Shown in pieces: positions 42,227 through 50,721 of a DNA stretch of 64,000 nt. Below the pieces are notes generated by a model. It had not been told where the DNA came from and made no database searches. It was given only the letters and a program-made list of their open reading frames with translations. Where the stretch lies: positions 1 to 64,000 of the forward strand of contig NZ_BDAW01000017.1 of the NCBI RefSeq assembly GCF_001625085.1, read 5' to 3'. This DNA is from Nocardia acidivorans NBRC 108247 (GTDB taxonomy: Bacteria > Actinomycetota > Actinomycetes > Mycobacteriales > Mycobacteriaceae). Position numbers and translations under genes: made by a program. Each line of letters begins with the position of its first letter. Positions within the stretch are counted from its first letter, which is position 1.

Positions 42227-43948
42227 TCAGCGGTGCGCGTATTCGATCATGGCCTCATCGGCGACGACTTTGCCACCCGAGACGATGGTCAGCGCCGCGG
42301 CGGTGACGGTGTAGCGGGTGCCGTCGCCGGGATTGGTGATCAGGAAGCCGCCCGAACCGTCCGGAACCGGATCGTCGAGTTCGATGCCCGCGCCATCGCT
42401 GTTGCGGACGCCCTTGTAGTAGTAGCGGCCCACCCCGGTGCGGCAGATCAGCACCCGGGAGGCGGCGGTGCGGCCGATGGCGTAGGCGGGATTATCGGCA
42501 TCGCAGCGCGGATTGCTCGCGAAACCCTGTGCGTCCGTGCCGGATACGGAGCCGATGAAGGCGGGCAGCGCCGGGGTGGCGGGCGCGGTGGTCGCGCCGG
42601 GGTGGGTGGTGTTCACGGTGGTGACATTGCTCGCGGTCAGCCCGCTCGGCACCGGGCGGCTTGTTCCGGGCCCGGCCGTGGTACCGCCATTATCCTTGCC
42701 GGACAACAACAGCCAGCCCAGAGTGCCGCCGAGCATGAGCACCACGGCGATGAGCGCACCGACCAGTATGGGCAGTGTGCTGCGCTCCCGCGCGGGCGGC
42801 AGCGGCAGTGGGGCGGAGGGATGTTCACGCGGCGGAATGGTGGGAATGCCGTACCTGGTCGGCTGCGACGCCTGATAGTCCACCTGCCCGGACCGATGGT
42901 CGCCGTACCCGACAGTGCCCGACGGGTGCTCGCCGTAATTGACAGGACCCGAACGGTATTCGCCGTAACCGAGCGAACTCGACGGGTGCTCGCCGGGGCC
43001 GACCGGACCCGAGGAGCCGGACGGGCCGGATGCCTGCGGGCTTCGCGGCGGAAATGGTTGCCCCGCAGGGGGAACCACCACGGTCGGCCCGATCGAGGTG
43101 CGGGTCACCTGACCGTCGGCGTGCAGCAGGGCCACCCGGGCGGCGCGGGCGAGCTGCCCGGCGGTGCCGTAGCGGCGGGCCGGATCCTTGGCCATGGCGG
43201 TCGCGATGATGTCGTCGAAGCTGGCGGGCACGCCGGTGCGCGCGCTCGGGCGCGGCGGCGGGGCCATCATATGGGCGCGAATGGTGGCGAGATTGCTGTC
43301 GGTCTTGAAAGGTATTTCGCCGGTGAGGCTTTCGTACAGCACACAGCCCAGCGCGTAGATGTCCGCGCTCGCCGACGCGGCACTGTCGTGTTCGAAGCGT
43401 TCCGGCGCCATATACGCGAACGATCCGATGGCGCTGCCCATACTGGTCAGCTGCGCATCCGATTCCGTGTGCGCGATCCCGAAATCCACCAGGTAGGCGA
43501 AGAGTTCACCGGTGAGCAGGATGTTCGCGGGTTTGATATCGCGGTGCACCAGCCCGATCCGATGTGCGGCGTCCAAGGCCGCGGCGATCTGCTCCACCAC
43601 GCCGACCGCGTGCTGCGGCGGCATCGGCCCCTCGGCGGCGATATACGCCTTCAGGTCCCGCCCGAGCACCAGGCGCATATCGATGAACAGCACCCCGTCC
43701 ACCTCACCCCAGTCGTGCACCGGGATGACATGCGGCTCCTGCAGGCGGGCGGCGGAATGCGATTCGCGCCGGAACCGCTCCACATAGGTGGGCGATTTGG
43801 CCAGCTCCACATCCAGGAGTTTGATCGCGACGGTGCGATCGCGGACGGTGTCGTAGGCCTCGTAGACCTCGCCCATGCCGCCGACGCCGAGCAGGCGTCG
43901 CAATTCGTACTGTCCGAACCGTTGACCGGCCCTGTCTCCTGCGGCCAC
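42227..43948 (-). CDS. Transmembrane Ser/Thr protein kinase with an extracytoplasmic domain
   Basis: A 573-residue kinase. GTG at 43948 follows GGGGAGG by nine bases. Residues about 12-270 are a complete kinase domain: GVGGMGEVY glycine loop, AIKLL lysine, HRDIKPANILL catalytic loop, DFGIA, MAPERF. A linker then carries four 10-residue repeats ending in GY or (N/D)Y (GEHPS..., GEYRSG..., GEHPSG..., GDHRSG...). A single membrane helix (ILVGALIAVVLMLGGTLGWLLL) lies near 395, followed by a secreted domain of about 150 residues with paired Cys. It has no PASTA repeats, so it is not PknB. It presumably senses an envelope signal. A broken paralogue lies directly upstream. Confidence 0.92.
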   Translation of the reverse strand: MAAGDRAGQRFGQYELRRLLGVGGMGEVYEAYDTVRDRTVAIKLLDVELAKSPTYVERFRRESHSAARLQEPHVIPVHDWGEVDGVLFIDMRLVLGRDLKAYIAAEGPMPPQHAVGVVEQIAAALDAAHRIGLVHRDIKPANILLTGELFAYLVDFGIAHTESDAQLTSMGSAIGSFAYMAPERFEHDSAASASADIYALGCVLYESLTGEIPFKTDSNLATIRAHMMAPPPRPSARTGVPASFDDIIATAMAKDPARRYGTAGQLARAARVALLHADGQVTRTSIGPTVVVPPAGQPFPPRSPQASGPSGSSGPVGPGEHPSSSLGYGEYRSGPVNYGEHPSGTVGYGDHRSGQVDYQASQPTRYGIPTIPPREHPSAPLPLPPARERSTLPILVGALIAVVLMLGGTLGWLLLSGKDNGGTTAGPGTSRPVPSGLTASNVTTVNTTHPGATTAPATPALPAFIGSVSGTDAQGFASNPRCDADNPAYAIGRTAASRVLICRTGVGRYYYKGVRNSDGAGIELDDPVPDGSGGFLITNPGDGTRYTVTAAALTIVSGGKVVADEAMIEYAHR

Positions 43949-43991
43949 GTCGCGCCGCCTCCCCTGTGTGAGTCCCGCCCCACCGAAAAGG

Positions 43992-44740
43992 CTACGGCCC
44001 GCGAGCCCGCCTGTCATGACCCCGGAGGCAACGCCGGGCACTGGGCCGCGGCGGCTCGGACATCATGTGCGCGCGAATGGTGGACAGATTGTTGTCGGCC
44101 TGAAAGGCGGCGTACCGGTGAGACTTTCATAGAGCACGCACGCCAGCGCGCACACATCCGCGCTCGGCGCGACCGCCGTACTGTGCTCGAAACGCTCGGG
44201 CGCCATATATCCGAATGATCCGATGGCGCTGCCCGTACTCGTCGATTGGGCGTCGGATTCGGTGTGCGATACCGAAATCGACCAGATAGGCGAATAATTC
44301 GCCGGTCAGCAGAATATTGGCGGGTTTCACATCGCGATGCACCAGTCCGATCTGGTGGGCGGCGTCCAGGGCGGCGGCGACCTGCTCCACCACCTCGACC
44401 GCCCGGCGCGGCTCCAGCGGGCCCCGCCCGGCCAGGTGCTCACGCAGGTCGCACCCGTTGACCAGGCGCATATCGATGTACAGCACCCCGTCCACCTCAC
44501 CCCAGTCGTGCACCGGCATGACATGCGGTTCCTGCAGGCGGGCCGCGGTGCGGGATTCGCGGCGGAAGCGCTCCACATAGGTGGCGGATTTGGCGAGTTC
44601 GATATCGAGCGGTTTCAGCGCGACCGCGCGATCGCGGACGGAGTCGTAGGCCTCGTAGAGCTCCCCATACCGCCCACGCCGAGTAATCGCCGCAATTCGC
44701 ACTGTCCGAACCGCGAGCCGGCCCTGTCCCCGTTGGCCAC
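43992..44740 (-). pseudogene. Decayed Ser/Thr protein kinase, paralogue of its neighbour
   Basis: Starting at GTG 44740 (VANGDRAGSRFGQ), the sequence follows the intact kinase next door, but the frame breaks three times. One base is missing near 44665 (after GVGGMG), two near 44265 (after DFGIAH) and one near 44103 (in the TG.PF region). The matching pieces continue in different frames through HRDVKPANILL, MAPERFEHS and a PPRPSA-like end, then stop at TAG 43992. The C-terminal linker, membrane helix and secreted domain are missing. It looks like a tandem duplicate that has decayed. Three separate breaks make simple sequencing error unlikely. Confidence 0.8.
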
Positions 44741-44942
44741 CCGCGACCCTCCCATGGTGCTGTCTTGCAACGGGAAAAGGTTACGGGCCACACTCTCCCC
44801 TGTCATGCCCCGGGAAGAAGTCGGCCGGACTGATAGGAGTATGAGTCGACTCGACGCGAGTGTGTGACGCACGCCCCGTAAAGTCATGTCACAGCAAGCA
44901 CCGCACGAAACGCGGCACACCGTGCAGCGCGAGGAGCACCAA

Positions 44943-45719
44943 GTGTCAGTCGATCAGCCACTCGCCCCGCTTCCCCAGGAGGGCATGGGCTTCGCCTCGG
45001 CGTGGCCAGTCCGGGCTGGCGACGTGGATCCCTATCAGCGGCTGCGGTTCGATGCCGTAGCCCGCTATTTGCAGGATATTGCCTGGGAGGAAATGCATTC
45101 CGGGTTCTTCCACCGCACCGACCCGGCCTGGATCGTGCGGCGCACCATCGTGGACGTGGTCCGCCCGATCCATTGGCCCGAGCGGGTGGAGTTGACCCGC
45201 TGGTGTTCGGCCATGTCGACCCGGTGGACCAATATGCGGGTGCGGATCACCAGCGAGAACGGCGGTCTCATCGAGACCGAGGGCTTCTGGATCAATATCA
45301 ACGAGTTCACCAATATGCCGACCCGCATCAGCGATGAGGGCCTGGCCGAACTCGCCCGCACCACCAGTGAGCACCGGCTGCGCTGGCGGCCCATGCTCAC
45401 CGATCACACGCCCCCGGAGTCGGACACGGATCTGACCTATCCGGTGCGCGCCACCGATATCGACCAGTACAACCACGTGAACAATGCCGCCTACTGGCAG
45501 GCCGTGGAGCAGTACCTGGTGGATTATCCGAAGCTGGTGGCCGGACCGCACCGGGCGGTCATCGAGTACATCGCACCGGTGCTGGCGCGGCAGCACGTAA
45601 CTGTGCGCAGCCGGTACGAACCGGGTGACCGGACCGGGCATCCGGTGTTGCGGCTGTGGTTCGTGGTCGGCGGCATCACCACCACGACGGTGCGAATCGG
45701 ACCGCTGCCCACGGAGTGA
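44943..45719 (+). CDS. Acyl-ACP thioesterase-family protein
   Basis: About 258 residues from GTG at 44943, which has GAGGAG six bases upstream; an ATG at 44886 would add 19 residues without a ribosome site. It is a double hot-dog protein. The first hot-dog holds VRAGDVDPYQRLRFDAVARYLQDIAWEEM and RTIVDVVRPIHWPERVELTRW, the second PVRATDIDQYNHVNNAAYWQAVEQYL with the DIDQYNHVNN signature. This matches acyl-ACP thioesterases similar to M. tuberculosis Rv2001. The likely activity is release of fatty acids from a carrier protein or CoA. It is transcribed alone. Confidence 0.88.
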   Translation: MSVDQPLAPLPQEGMGFASAWPVRAGDVDPYQRLRFDAVARYLQDIAWEEMHSGFFHRTDPAWIVRRTIVDVVRPIHWPERVELTRWCSAMSTRWTNMRVRITSENGGLIETEGFWININEFTNMPTRISDEGLAELARTTSEHRLRWRPMLTDHTPPESDTDLTYPVRATDIDQYNHVNNAAYWQAVEQYLVDYPKLVAGPHRAVIEYIAPVLARQHVTVRSRYEPGDRTGHPVLRLWFVVGGITTTTVRIGPLPTE

Positions 45720-45844
45720 GTCGCGGGTTCGAAATCGCTTGTTCGCCGGACATTCCCATCGCAAATCGCGATCGCTGAATGTTTGCCTGGCACACTCTGC
45801 ACAGGCCGATCGCCGCGAGGTGGTCGAGAACAGGAGATCGCCGG

Positions 45845-46621
45845 ATGAAACCCGCCAGTTATGCGCTGCTCGCCGTCACGCCGCTGCTGATCGCCGGGCT
45901 GGCCGCCTGCGGCGGCTCCTCGGACTCGGCGAAGAGCAGCACCACCACGACCGCCAAGTCGGCCACCACGACCGCCACCACCTCGGGCCAGACCGCGCTG
46001 CCGACCGCGCGCCCGACCCTGTCCCCCAATCCGGCCCGGCCGCCCATTCCGCCCGCGCCCACGCCCGCCGACGTCGACTGCGGGCCGATCACCGGGGCCA
46101 ACGGCGCTTCGGCGAATGTGATCGCGTACTCGAATCAGGCCGGTGTTCCGGGCTGTACCGAGGCCATCACGGTCGCCGGCGACTATGTGAACGCCACCCG
46201 CGGCGGCGATGCCGTGCAGGTCGACGGCTGGACCTGTGAACCGCAGCCGGACAACACCGTTCCGCATATCTGCTTCAAGGACGGGTTCCTGATCGGCCTG
46301 CGCGGTACGGCCGCCCCGAATCCGCCGGTCCCGCCCACGACGACCAACCCGCCGACCATCACCGCGGGCCCGGTCGACAATGCCGACTGCGGCACCGTCA
46401 CCGATGCGGGCGGCGGCACCCGCACCATCATCGCCGTCGGCACCCCGGCCGGGCGCGTCGGCTGCACCGAGGCCATCGATGTCGCGACGCGGTACGTGCG
46501 ATCGGTCAGCGATACCGATGTCGCCACCATCGACGGCTGGAGCTGCAATGCCCAGCCCGATGCCCAGGCGCCGTCCGCCTGCGCCAAGGACGGGCTGCTG
46601 ATCAACCTGCTCGCGCGGTAA
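45845..46621 (+). CDS. Exported lipoprotein with two repeated Cys-rich domains
   Basis: A 258-residue lipoprotein from ATG at 45845 (GGAG eight bases upstream). The signal ends AGLAACGG. A Thr/Pro-rich linker follows. Two copies of a domain of about 75 residues come next: DCGPITGANG...PGCTEAI...YV...VDGWTCEPQPD...CFKDGFLIGL and DCGTVTDAGG...VGCTEAI...YV...IDGWSCNAQPD...CAKDGLLINL. Each has four cysteines in the same places, joined by a Pro/Thr linker. The domain is common in Nocardia surface proteins, but I know no function for it. It converges with fprB through a strong terminator. Confidence 0.85.
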   Translation: MKPASYALLAVTPLLIAGLAACGGSSDSAKSSTTTTAKSATTTATTSGQTALPTARPTLSPNPARPPIPPAPTPADVDCGPITGANGASANVIAYSNQAGVPGCTEAITVAGDYVNATRGGDAVQVDGWTCEPQPDNTVPHICFKDGFLIGLRGTAAPNPPVPPTTTNPPTITAGPVDNADCGTVTDAGGGTRTIIAVGTPAGRVGCTEAIDVATRYVRSVSDTDVATIDGWSCNAQPDAQAPSACAKDGLLINLLAR

Positions 46622-46641
46622 CCCCGGCACCCGCGAAAACG

Positions 46642-46674
46642 ACCGTGGCCCACCCGGTTCGGGTGGGCCACGGT
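46642..46674. terminator. Bidirectional terminator
   Basis: A 14-base perfect stem, ACCGTGGCCCACCC with GGGTGGGCCACGGT, around a 5-base loop, lies between the convergent lipoprotein and fprB genes. Confidence 0.85.
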
Positions 46675-46691
46675 TCGTTGCACCGCCGGGG

Positions 46692-48362
46692 CTAGCCCTT
46701 GGCGGCCTTGAGCAGGTCCTCGAGGCTGGTGAACTTCACCCGGGGGCGGCCGGCCGCCTTGCCCGCGGTGCGCTCGGCCTGATCGATGGCCTTCCAGCCG
46801 TCGCGGCCGACCATATCGGGCTGACGCTCGGTGAGCAGTGCGTCCAGCGCGGCCCGATCCGCCTGCGGGGCAGCGAGTTTGCCCGCGGTGAAGTCCTCGA
46901 TCAGATGATCGACGGTCTCCTGCGAATCGACGCGGTTGGAGCCGATCACGCCGCGCGGGCCGCGCTTGATCCAGCCCGAGACGTACACGCCCTGCACCGG
47001 ATCGCCATTGACGTCCACGACGCGTCCGGCCACATTCGGCACCACACCCCGGTTCTGGTCGAACGGGATATCGGCGACGGGCTGACCGCGGTAGCCGATC
47101 GAGCGCAGCACCAGCGAGGCGTCCAGGCTGCCGGTGCGGTCCGAGGCGCGGGCGGCGGTGTTGCCGTTCTCCTGGACGAGTTCGTTGTGCACGTACTCGA
47201 CCGTCTCGACCTTGCCGTCACCGGTGAGGGCGGTCGGCGAGACCAGGTAGCGGAAGACGATGCGCTTGTTGCCCGGCGTCGGCGTGGTGCCCGAGTACTC
47301 CCGGGCGAGGGTGTACTTGAGGGCCAGCGACGGCTCCACCTCCGGATCGTCCAGTTCGGCCCGACCGGCCGGATCCAGCTCCAGCTCGGCGGGATCGATG
47401 ATGACATCGACGCCCTTCAGGTGCCCGAGTGCCAGGAACTCCGAGGAGGTGTAGGCCGCCTGCAGCGGACCACGACGGCCCAGCACCACGACCTCCTGGA
47501 TATTGCTGCGGCGCAGCGCATCCAGGGCGTGATCGGCGATATCGGTCTTGGCCAGTTCCTCGGGATCGACGGTCAGCACGCGCGCCACGTCCAGGGCCAC
47601 ATTGCCATTGCCGACGATGACGGCCCGCTCACCCGACAGGTCGAATTCGCGATCGGCGAAGTCCGGATGGCCGTTGTACCAGGCCACGAACTCGGTGGCG
47701 GAGTGGCTGCCGGGCAGATCCTCACCGGGCACGTCGAGCCTGCGGTCGGTGGAGGCGCCGTGCGCGTAGACCACCGCGTGGTGGTGCGCGAGCAGTTCCT
47801 CATGCGAAATGTGCTTGCCCACCTCGACATTGAGCCGGAACTGCAGCGCGTCGCGGCGGAAGGCCGATTCGAACAGGCTCGACACCGATTTGGTGCCCGG
47901 ATGATCCGGGGCGACGCCCGCGCGCACCAAGCCGTAGGGGGTGGGCAGCCGGTCGAACAGCTCCACCTCCACATCGGCGCGGCGCAGTAGCTCCTCGGCG
48001 GCGTAGCAGGCCGCCGGACCCGCGCCGACGACGGCCACGCGTAGCGTGCCGAGCTCCTTGGGCGCGCGGGTGGGCGGAACCAGCGGCTCGAAGTTGGATT
48101 CGAGCGGATGCCGGACGAAGTACGCGGCATTGATGTCCTTGAACCGCGCCAGCGAGGCGAGCAGATCGTCCTCGGAGAAGATCGCGTCGACCGGACAGGC
48201 ATCGACACACGCGCCGCAGTCGATGCAGGTATCCGGATCGATGTAGAGCTGCTCCGTCGTGGAGAACTCGCGTTGCTCCGGAGTGGGACGAATGCAATCG
48301 ACCGGACACTCGGGTACGCAGCTGGCGTCGTTGCAACAACGCTGCGTGATCACATAGGCCAT
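46692..48362 (-). CDS. fprB: FprB-type ferredoxin / ferredoxin-NADP reductase fusion
   Basis: A 556-residue fusion. Residues 1-70 are a 7Fe-type ferredoxin (CCNDASCVPECPVDC, then CIDCGACVDACPVDAI). From about 105 there is a FAD reductase related to adrenodoxin reductase: VAVVGAGPAACYAAEELL, PTPYGLVRAGVAPDHPGTK, VIVGNGNVALDVARVL, and the end GWIKRGPRGVIGSN. It matches M. tuberculosis FprB (Rv0886) in order and sequence. The likely job is electron supply from NADPH to cytochromes P450. I chose ATG at 48362 as the family start. A KstR-type box lies about 62 bases upstream, joining it to the steroid-linked set. Confidence 0.93.
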   Translation of the reverse strand: MAYVITQRCCNDASCVPECPVDCIRPTPEQREFSTTEQLYIDPDTCIDCGACVDACPVDAIFSEDDLLASLARFKDINAAYFVRHPLESNFEPLVPPTRAPKELGTLRVAVVGAGPAACYAAEELLRRADVEVELFDRLPTPYGLVRAGVAPDHPGTKSVSSLFESAFRRDALQFRLNVEVGKHISHEELLAHHHAVVYAHGASTDRRLDVPGEDLPGSHSATEFVAWYNGHPDFADREFDLSGERAVIVGNGNVALDVARVLTVDPEELAKTDIADHALDALRRSNIQEVVVLGRRGPLQAAYTSSEFLALGHLKGVDVIIDPAELELDPAGRAELDDPEVEPSLALKYTLAREYSGTTPTPGNKRIVFRYLVSPTALTGDGKVETVEYVHNELVQENGNTAARASDRTGSLDASLVLRSIGYRGQPVADIPFDQNRGVVPNVAGRVVDVNGDPVQGVYVSGWIKRGPRGVIGSNRVDSQETVDHLIEDFTAGKLAAPQADRAALDALLTERQPDMVGRDGWKAIDQAERTAGKAAGRPRVKFTSLEDLLKAAKG

Positions 48363-48423
48363 ATCTCGCAGATCCTCGAAACAGTCGCGTGGTGCTACTC
48401 CGCTCGGGGTTCGAGCAGGGCGG

Positions 48424-48437
48424 TAGAACACGTTCTA
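48424..48437. promoter_or_regulatory. KstR-type box upstream of fprB
   Basis: TAGAACACGTTCTA, identical over 14 bases (18 with GG and AT flanks) to the site at 22229-22242. It lies 62-75 bases before the fprB start, a promoter position. Confidence 0.75.
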
Positions 48438-48588
48438 ATATATCGGCGCTCCGGCACCTCACAGCACGCAGGTGTGGCAGCACCTTTCAGTGTGCCTCGA
48501 GTGTGAGGCGGGTCTCCTGCCGGGAGCGGGATCGCTTGCTGTGAGACCGGTCTCGGCAGGTGGAGCGGTGCAGCATAACGTAGTGCAC

Positions 48589-49080
48589 ATGGCTCGGACT
48601 CTCATCTTGATGCGCCACGGCAAATCCGGCTACCCAGACGGCGTGGCGGACCATGAACGGCCGCTCGCGCCGCGCGGGCTGCGCGAGGCCGGACTCGCCG
48701 GGGACTGGCTGCGCGAGACCCAGCCGCCCATCGACGCGGTGCTCTGCTCCACCGCGACCCGCACGCGCGAAACGCTCGCGGCGACCGGCATCACCGCACC
48801 GGTGACCTACGAGAAGTCCATGTACGAGGCGTCGCCGCACGCGCTCATCGAATTGGCGCAGCTGACCGATGATTCGGTGCGGACCCTGTTGATGGTCGGG
48901 CACTCCCCCGGAATGCCGTGGACCGCATGGGAATTGGCCGCCAATCGGGATTCGGCGGCGGCGGACGAACTCAGCGCGAAATTCCCCACCTCGGCGCTGG
49001 CCGTCCTGGAGTTCGATCGACCGTGGGCGGAGATCGACCCGGGCACGGGTGAACTGGTCACCTTCCACGTCCCGCGCTAG
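48589..49080 (+). CDS. SixA-like histidine phosphatase
   Basis: A 163-residue phosphatase of the histidine-phosphatase superfamily. The catalytic RHG is at Arg9-His10-Gly11 in LILMRHGKSGYP. The second His is in MVGHSPGMPWTAWELA near residue 105, and STATRTRET supplies a phosphate-binding arginine. The short length and MRHGKS start are those of SixA-type phosphohistidine phosphatases. The start ATG at 48589 has a weak ribosome site. It is divergent from fprB and may share its control region. Confidence 0.88.
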   Translation: MARTLILMRHGKSGYPDGVADHERPLAPRGLREAGLAGDWLRETQPPIDAVLCSTATRTRETLAATGITAPVTYEKSMYEASPHALIELAQLTDDSVRTLLMVGHSPGMPWTAWELAANRDSAAADELSAKFPTSALAVLEFDRPWAEIDPGTGELVTFHVPR

Positions 49081-49108
49081 GACCGCGGACTCCCGCGACC
49101 CACGGGGT

Positions 49109-49309
49109 TCAGCCGAGTAGTTTGCCCCGCCAGACCACCACGCCCCCGGCCACGAGCAGCAGGAGCAGCGCGGGGAAGAACCCGAGCAGCGCCCACACCA
49201 CGCCGAGCACCACCAGCACCGGCAGAGCCGCGATAGCGGCGATGACCGGTTGTTCCTTCACGGTTTCCAGCGCCGACCGCGCCCGATTCCGATCAATCTC
49301 TTTTGCCAT
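49109..49309 (-). CDS. Small membrane protein
   Basis: A 66-residue protein. A charged N-terminus (MAKEIDRNRARSALETVKEQ) is followed by two close hydrophobic segments (AAIAALPVLVVLGVVWALL and ALLLLLVAGGVVVW) and a short basic end. It converges with the phosphatase and is divergent from merR. It is probably a two-helix inner-membrane protein of unknown role. Confidence 0.7.
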   Translation of the reverse strand: MAKEIDRNRARSALETVKEQPVIAAIAALPVLVVLGVVWALLGFFPALLLLLVAGGVVVWRGKLLG

Positions 49310-49403
49310 GCCACCCAGAGTAGGCGCGTCCGGTCACCGAGTCCCGGGTCGAGGCAACCTCGCACCCCGGCACGCCGGAGCGAATTTCGGCAGAATGGGC
49401 TTG

Positions 49404-49420
49404 CTTGGAGTGCACTCCAG
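49404..49420. promoter_or_regulatory. MerR-family operator
   Basis: CTTGGAGTGCACTCCAG contains the perfect palindrome TGGAGTGCACTCCA, the type bound by AdhR/NmlR-like MerR regulators (CTTGGAGT..ACTCCAAG). It lies 43 bases before merR, where it would control merR itself. Confidence 0.75.
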
Positions 49421-49462
49421 GTAGTTAGCGTCGGCGGTATCTCCGCACAGAAAGGCGAGCCG

Positions 49463-49912
49463 ATGGGCACAGCGGTCGCACCCGTCCAACCGTCCGCGTC
49501 ACAGAGCGCCGAGTACGACCTGCCGCGATATTCGATCGGTGAGGTCTCCGAGCGCAGCGGGCTCACCCGCGACACCCTGCGCTGGTACGAGCGCATCGGC
49601 CTGCTCAATTCCGTCGGTCGCGACCACGCCGGGCAGCGGCGGTTCTGCGATCGCGACCTGGACTGGCTCACGCTCATCGGAAAACTGCGCCGCACCGGCA
49701 TGTCCGTGGCCGATATGGTGCGCTACGCCGAACTCGTGCGCGCCGGGGACCACACCTATCCCGAACGCCTGGAGATGTTCTATCGCACCCGCGCGGAGGC
49801 GCTCGCCCAGATCAGGGAACTCGAGCAGACCATCGCCGTCCTCGACTGCAAGATCGCGCACTACGAGGGCAATCCGAACGCGACGGACTGGCGCACGGTG
49901 GTGAAACCGTAG
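49463..49912 (+). CDS. MerR family regulator (AdhR/NmlR-like)
   Basis: A 149-residue regulator from ATG at 49463 (AAAGG seven bases upstream). The winged helix has YSIGEVSERSGLTRDTLRWYERIGLL, then DHAGQRRFCDRDLDWLTLIGKLRRTGMSVADM. A coiled-coil follows (TRAEALAQIRELEQTIAVLDCKIAHYE). The single Cys in VLDCKIAHYE fits a thiol sensor of electrophiles, as proposed for the AdhR/NmlR group. There is no metal-binding Cys pair as in CueR or ZntR. The palindromic operator upstream fits self-control. No oxidoreductase target lies directly beside it, though an aldo/keto reductase is 4 kb away. Confidence 0.9.
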   Translation: MGTAVAPVQPSASQSAEYDLPRYSIGEVSERSGLTRDTLRWYERIGLLNSVGRDHAGQRRFCDRDLDWLTLIGKLRRTGMSVADMVRYAELVRAGDHTYPERLEMFYRTRAEALAQIRELEQTIAVLDCKIAHYEGNPNATDWRTVVKP

Positions 49913-49951
49913 CGCCACAGGCCCTTTCGCACACCCTCCCGGACCGCCCGG

Positions 49952-50572
49952 TCAGCCCGCGAGGCTGATGGTGTGGCCGGTGTGCTCGACCTTGGCGCGC
50001 AGGTAGCGCAGATTGTCCGGGGTCGCGTGCACGCCGGTGGGTACGATGCTCGCCACCTGAACGCCGAGTCCGGTGAGCTGGCGCGCCTTTTCGGGGTTGT
50101 TGGTGAGCAGGTCCAACTCGTCCACGCCGAGCGCGGTGAGCATCTGCGCGGCGGCGGTGTAGTCGCGGGCGTCCTCGGGCAGGCCGAGCGCGGCATTGGC
50201 CTGATAGGTGTCCAGGCCGCCGTCCTGCAGCGCGTAGGCGTCGAGCTTGTTGTAGAGGCCGATATCGCGGCCCTCCTGACGCAGATAGAGCAGGATGCCA
50301 CCGGCCTCGCTGATCAGCTCGACGGCCTCGCGCAATTGCGGGCCGCAGTCGCAGCGGGCCGAGCCGAACACATCACCGGTCAGACACTCCGAATGCAGCC
50401 GCACCAGCGGGGTGCCGGCGGGCTCGCCGAGCACCAGGGCGACGTGTTCGCGCCCGTCGGCCAGGCCGTCGAAGGTGACAGCCTCGGCGATGGTGGCGTA
50501 CCCGTCTGCGAAGGTCAGCGGAATTCGCACGCGGGTGCGGACAACCGCACCGGCGCTCGCTGTTGAGCTCAT
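49952..50572 (-). CDS. ribA: GTP cyclohydrolase II, stand-alone
   Basis: A 206-residue enzyme that opens GTP in the first step of riboflavin synthesis. The zinc site is Cys63, Cys74 and Cys76 in HSECLTGDVFGSARCDCG. LLYLRQEGRDIGLYNKLDAYALQ and LLTNNPEKARQL give the GTP-binding and catalytic parts. The start is ATG at 50572 with GGAG five bases upstream. Actinobacteria often carry RibA fused to RibB inside the rib operon; this copy has no RibB domain and no rib neighbour, so it is likely a second enzyme. No FMN riboswitch was seen in the upstream gap. Confidence 0.92.
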   Translation of the reverse strand: MSSTASAGAVVRTRVRIPLTFADGYATIAEAVTFDGLADGREHVALVLGEPAGTPLVRLHSECLTGDVFGSARCDCGPQLREAVELISEAGGILLYLRQEGRDIGLYNKLDAYALQDGGLDTYQANAALGLPEDARDYTAAAQMLTALGVDELDLLTNNPEKARQLTGLGVQVASIVPTGVHATPDNLRYLRAKVEHTGHTISLAG

Positions 50573-50721
50573 GGCCGCTCCGAGATCGTGATCGACATAC
50601 TGCTGGGTTGCCAACTCCGGCAACCCGCCCGATATTCCGAACACGGTTCGATTCAGAAAATACGCCGCGCGCGGCGAACCGGAGGGCGGGTTTCATCTCG
50701 GCGGCTTACTATGCCTCCACT

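Noticed and set aside
42227-43948. Assignment of the kinase as PknB
   Set aside because: It lacks PASTA repeats, and none of the usual pknB neighbours (rodA, pbpA, pstP) is present.
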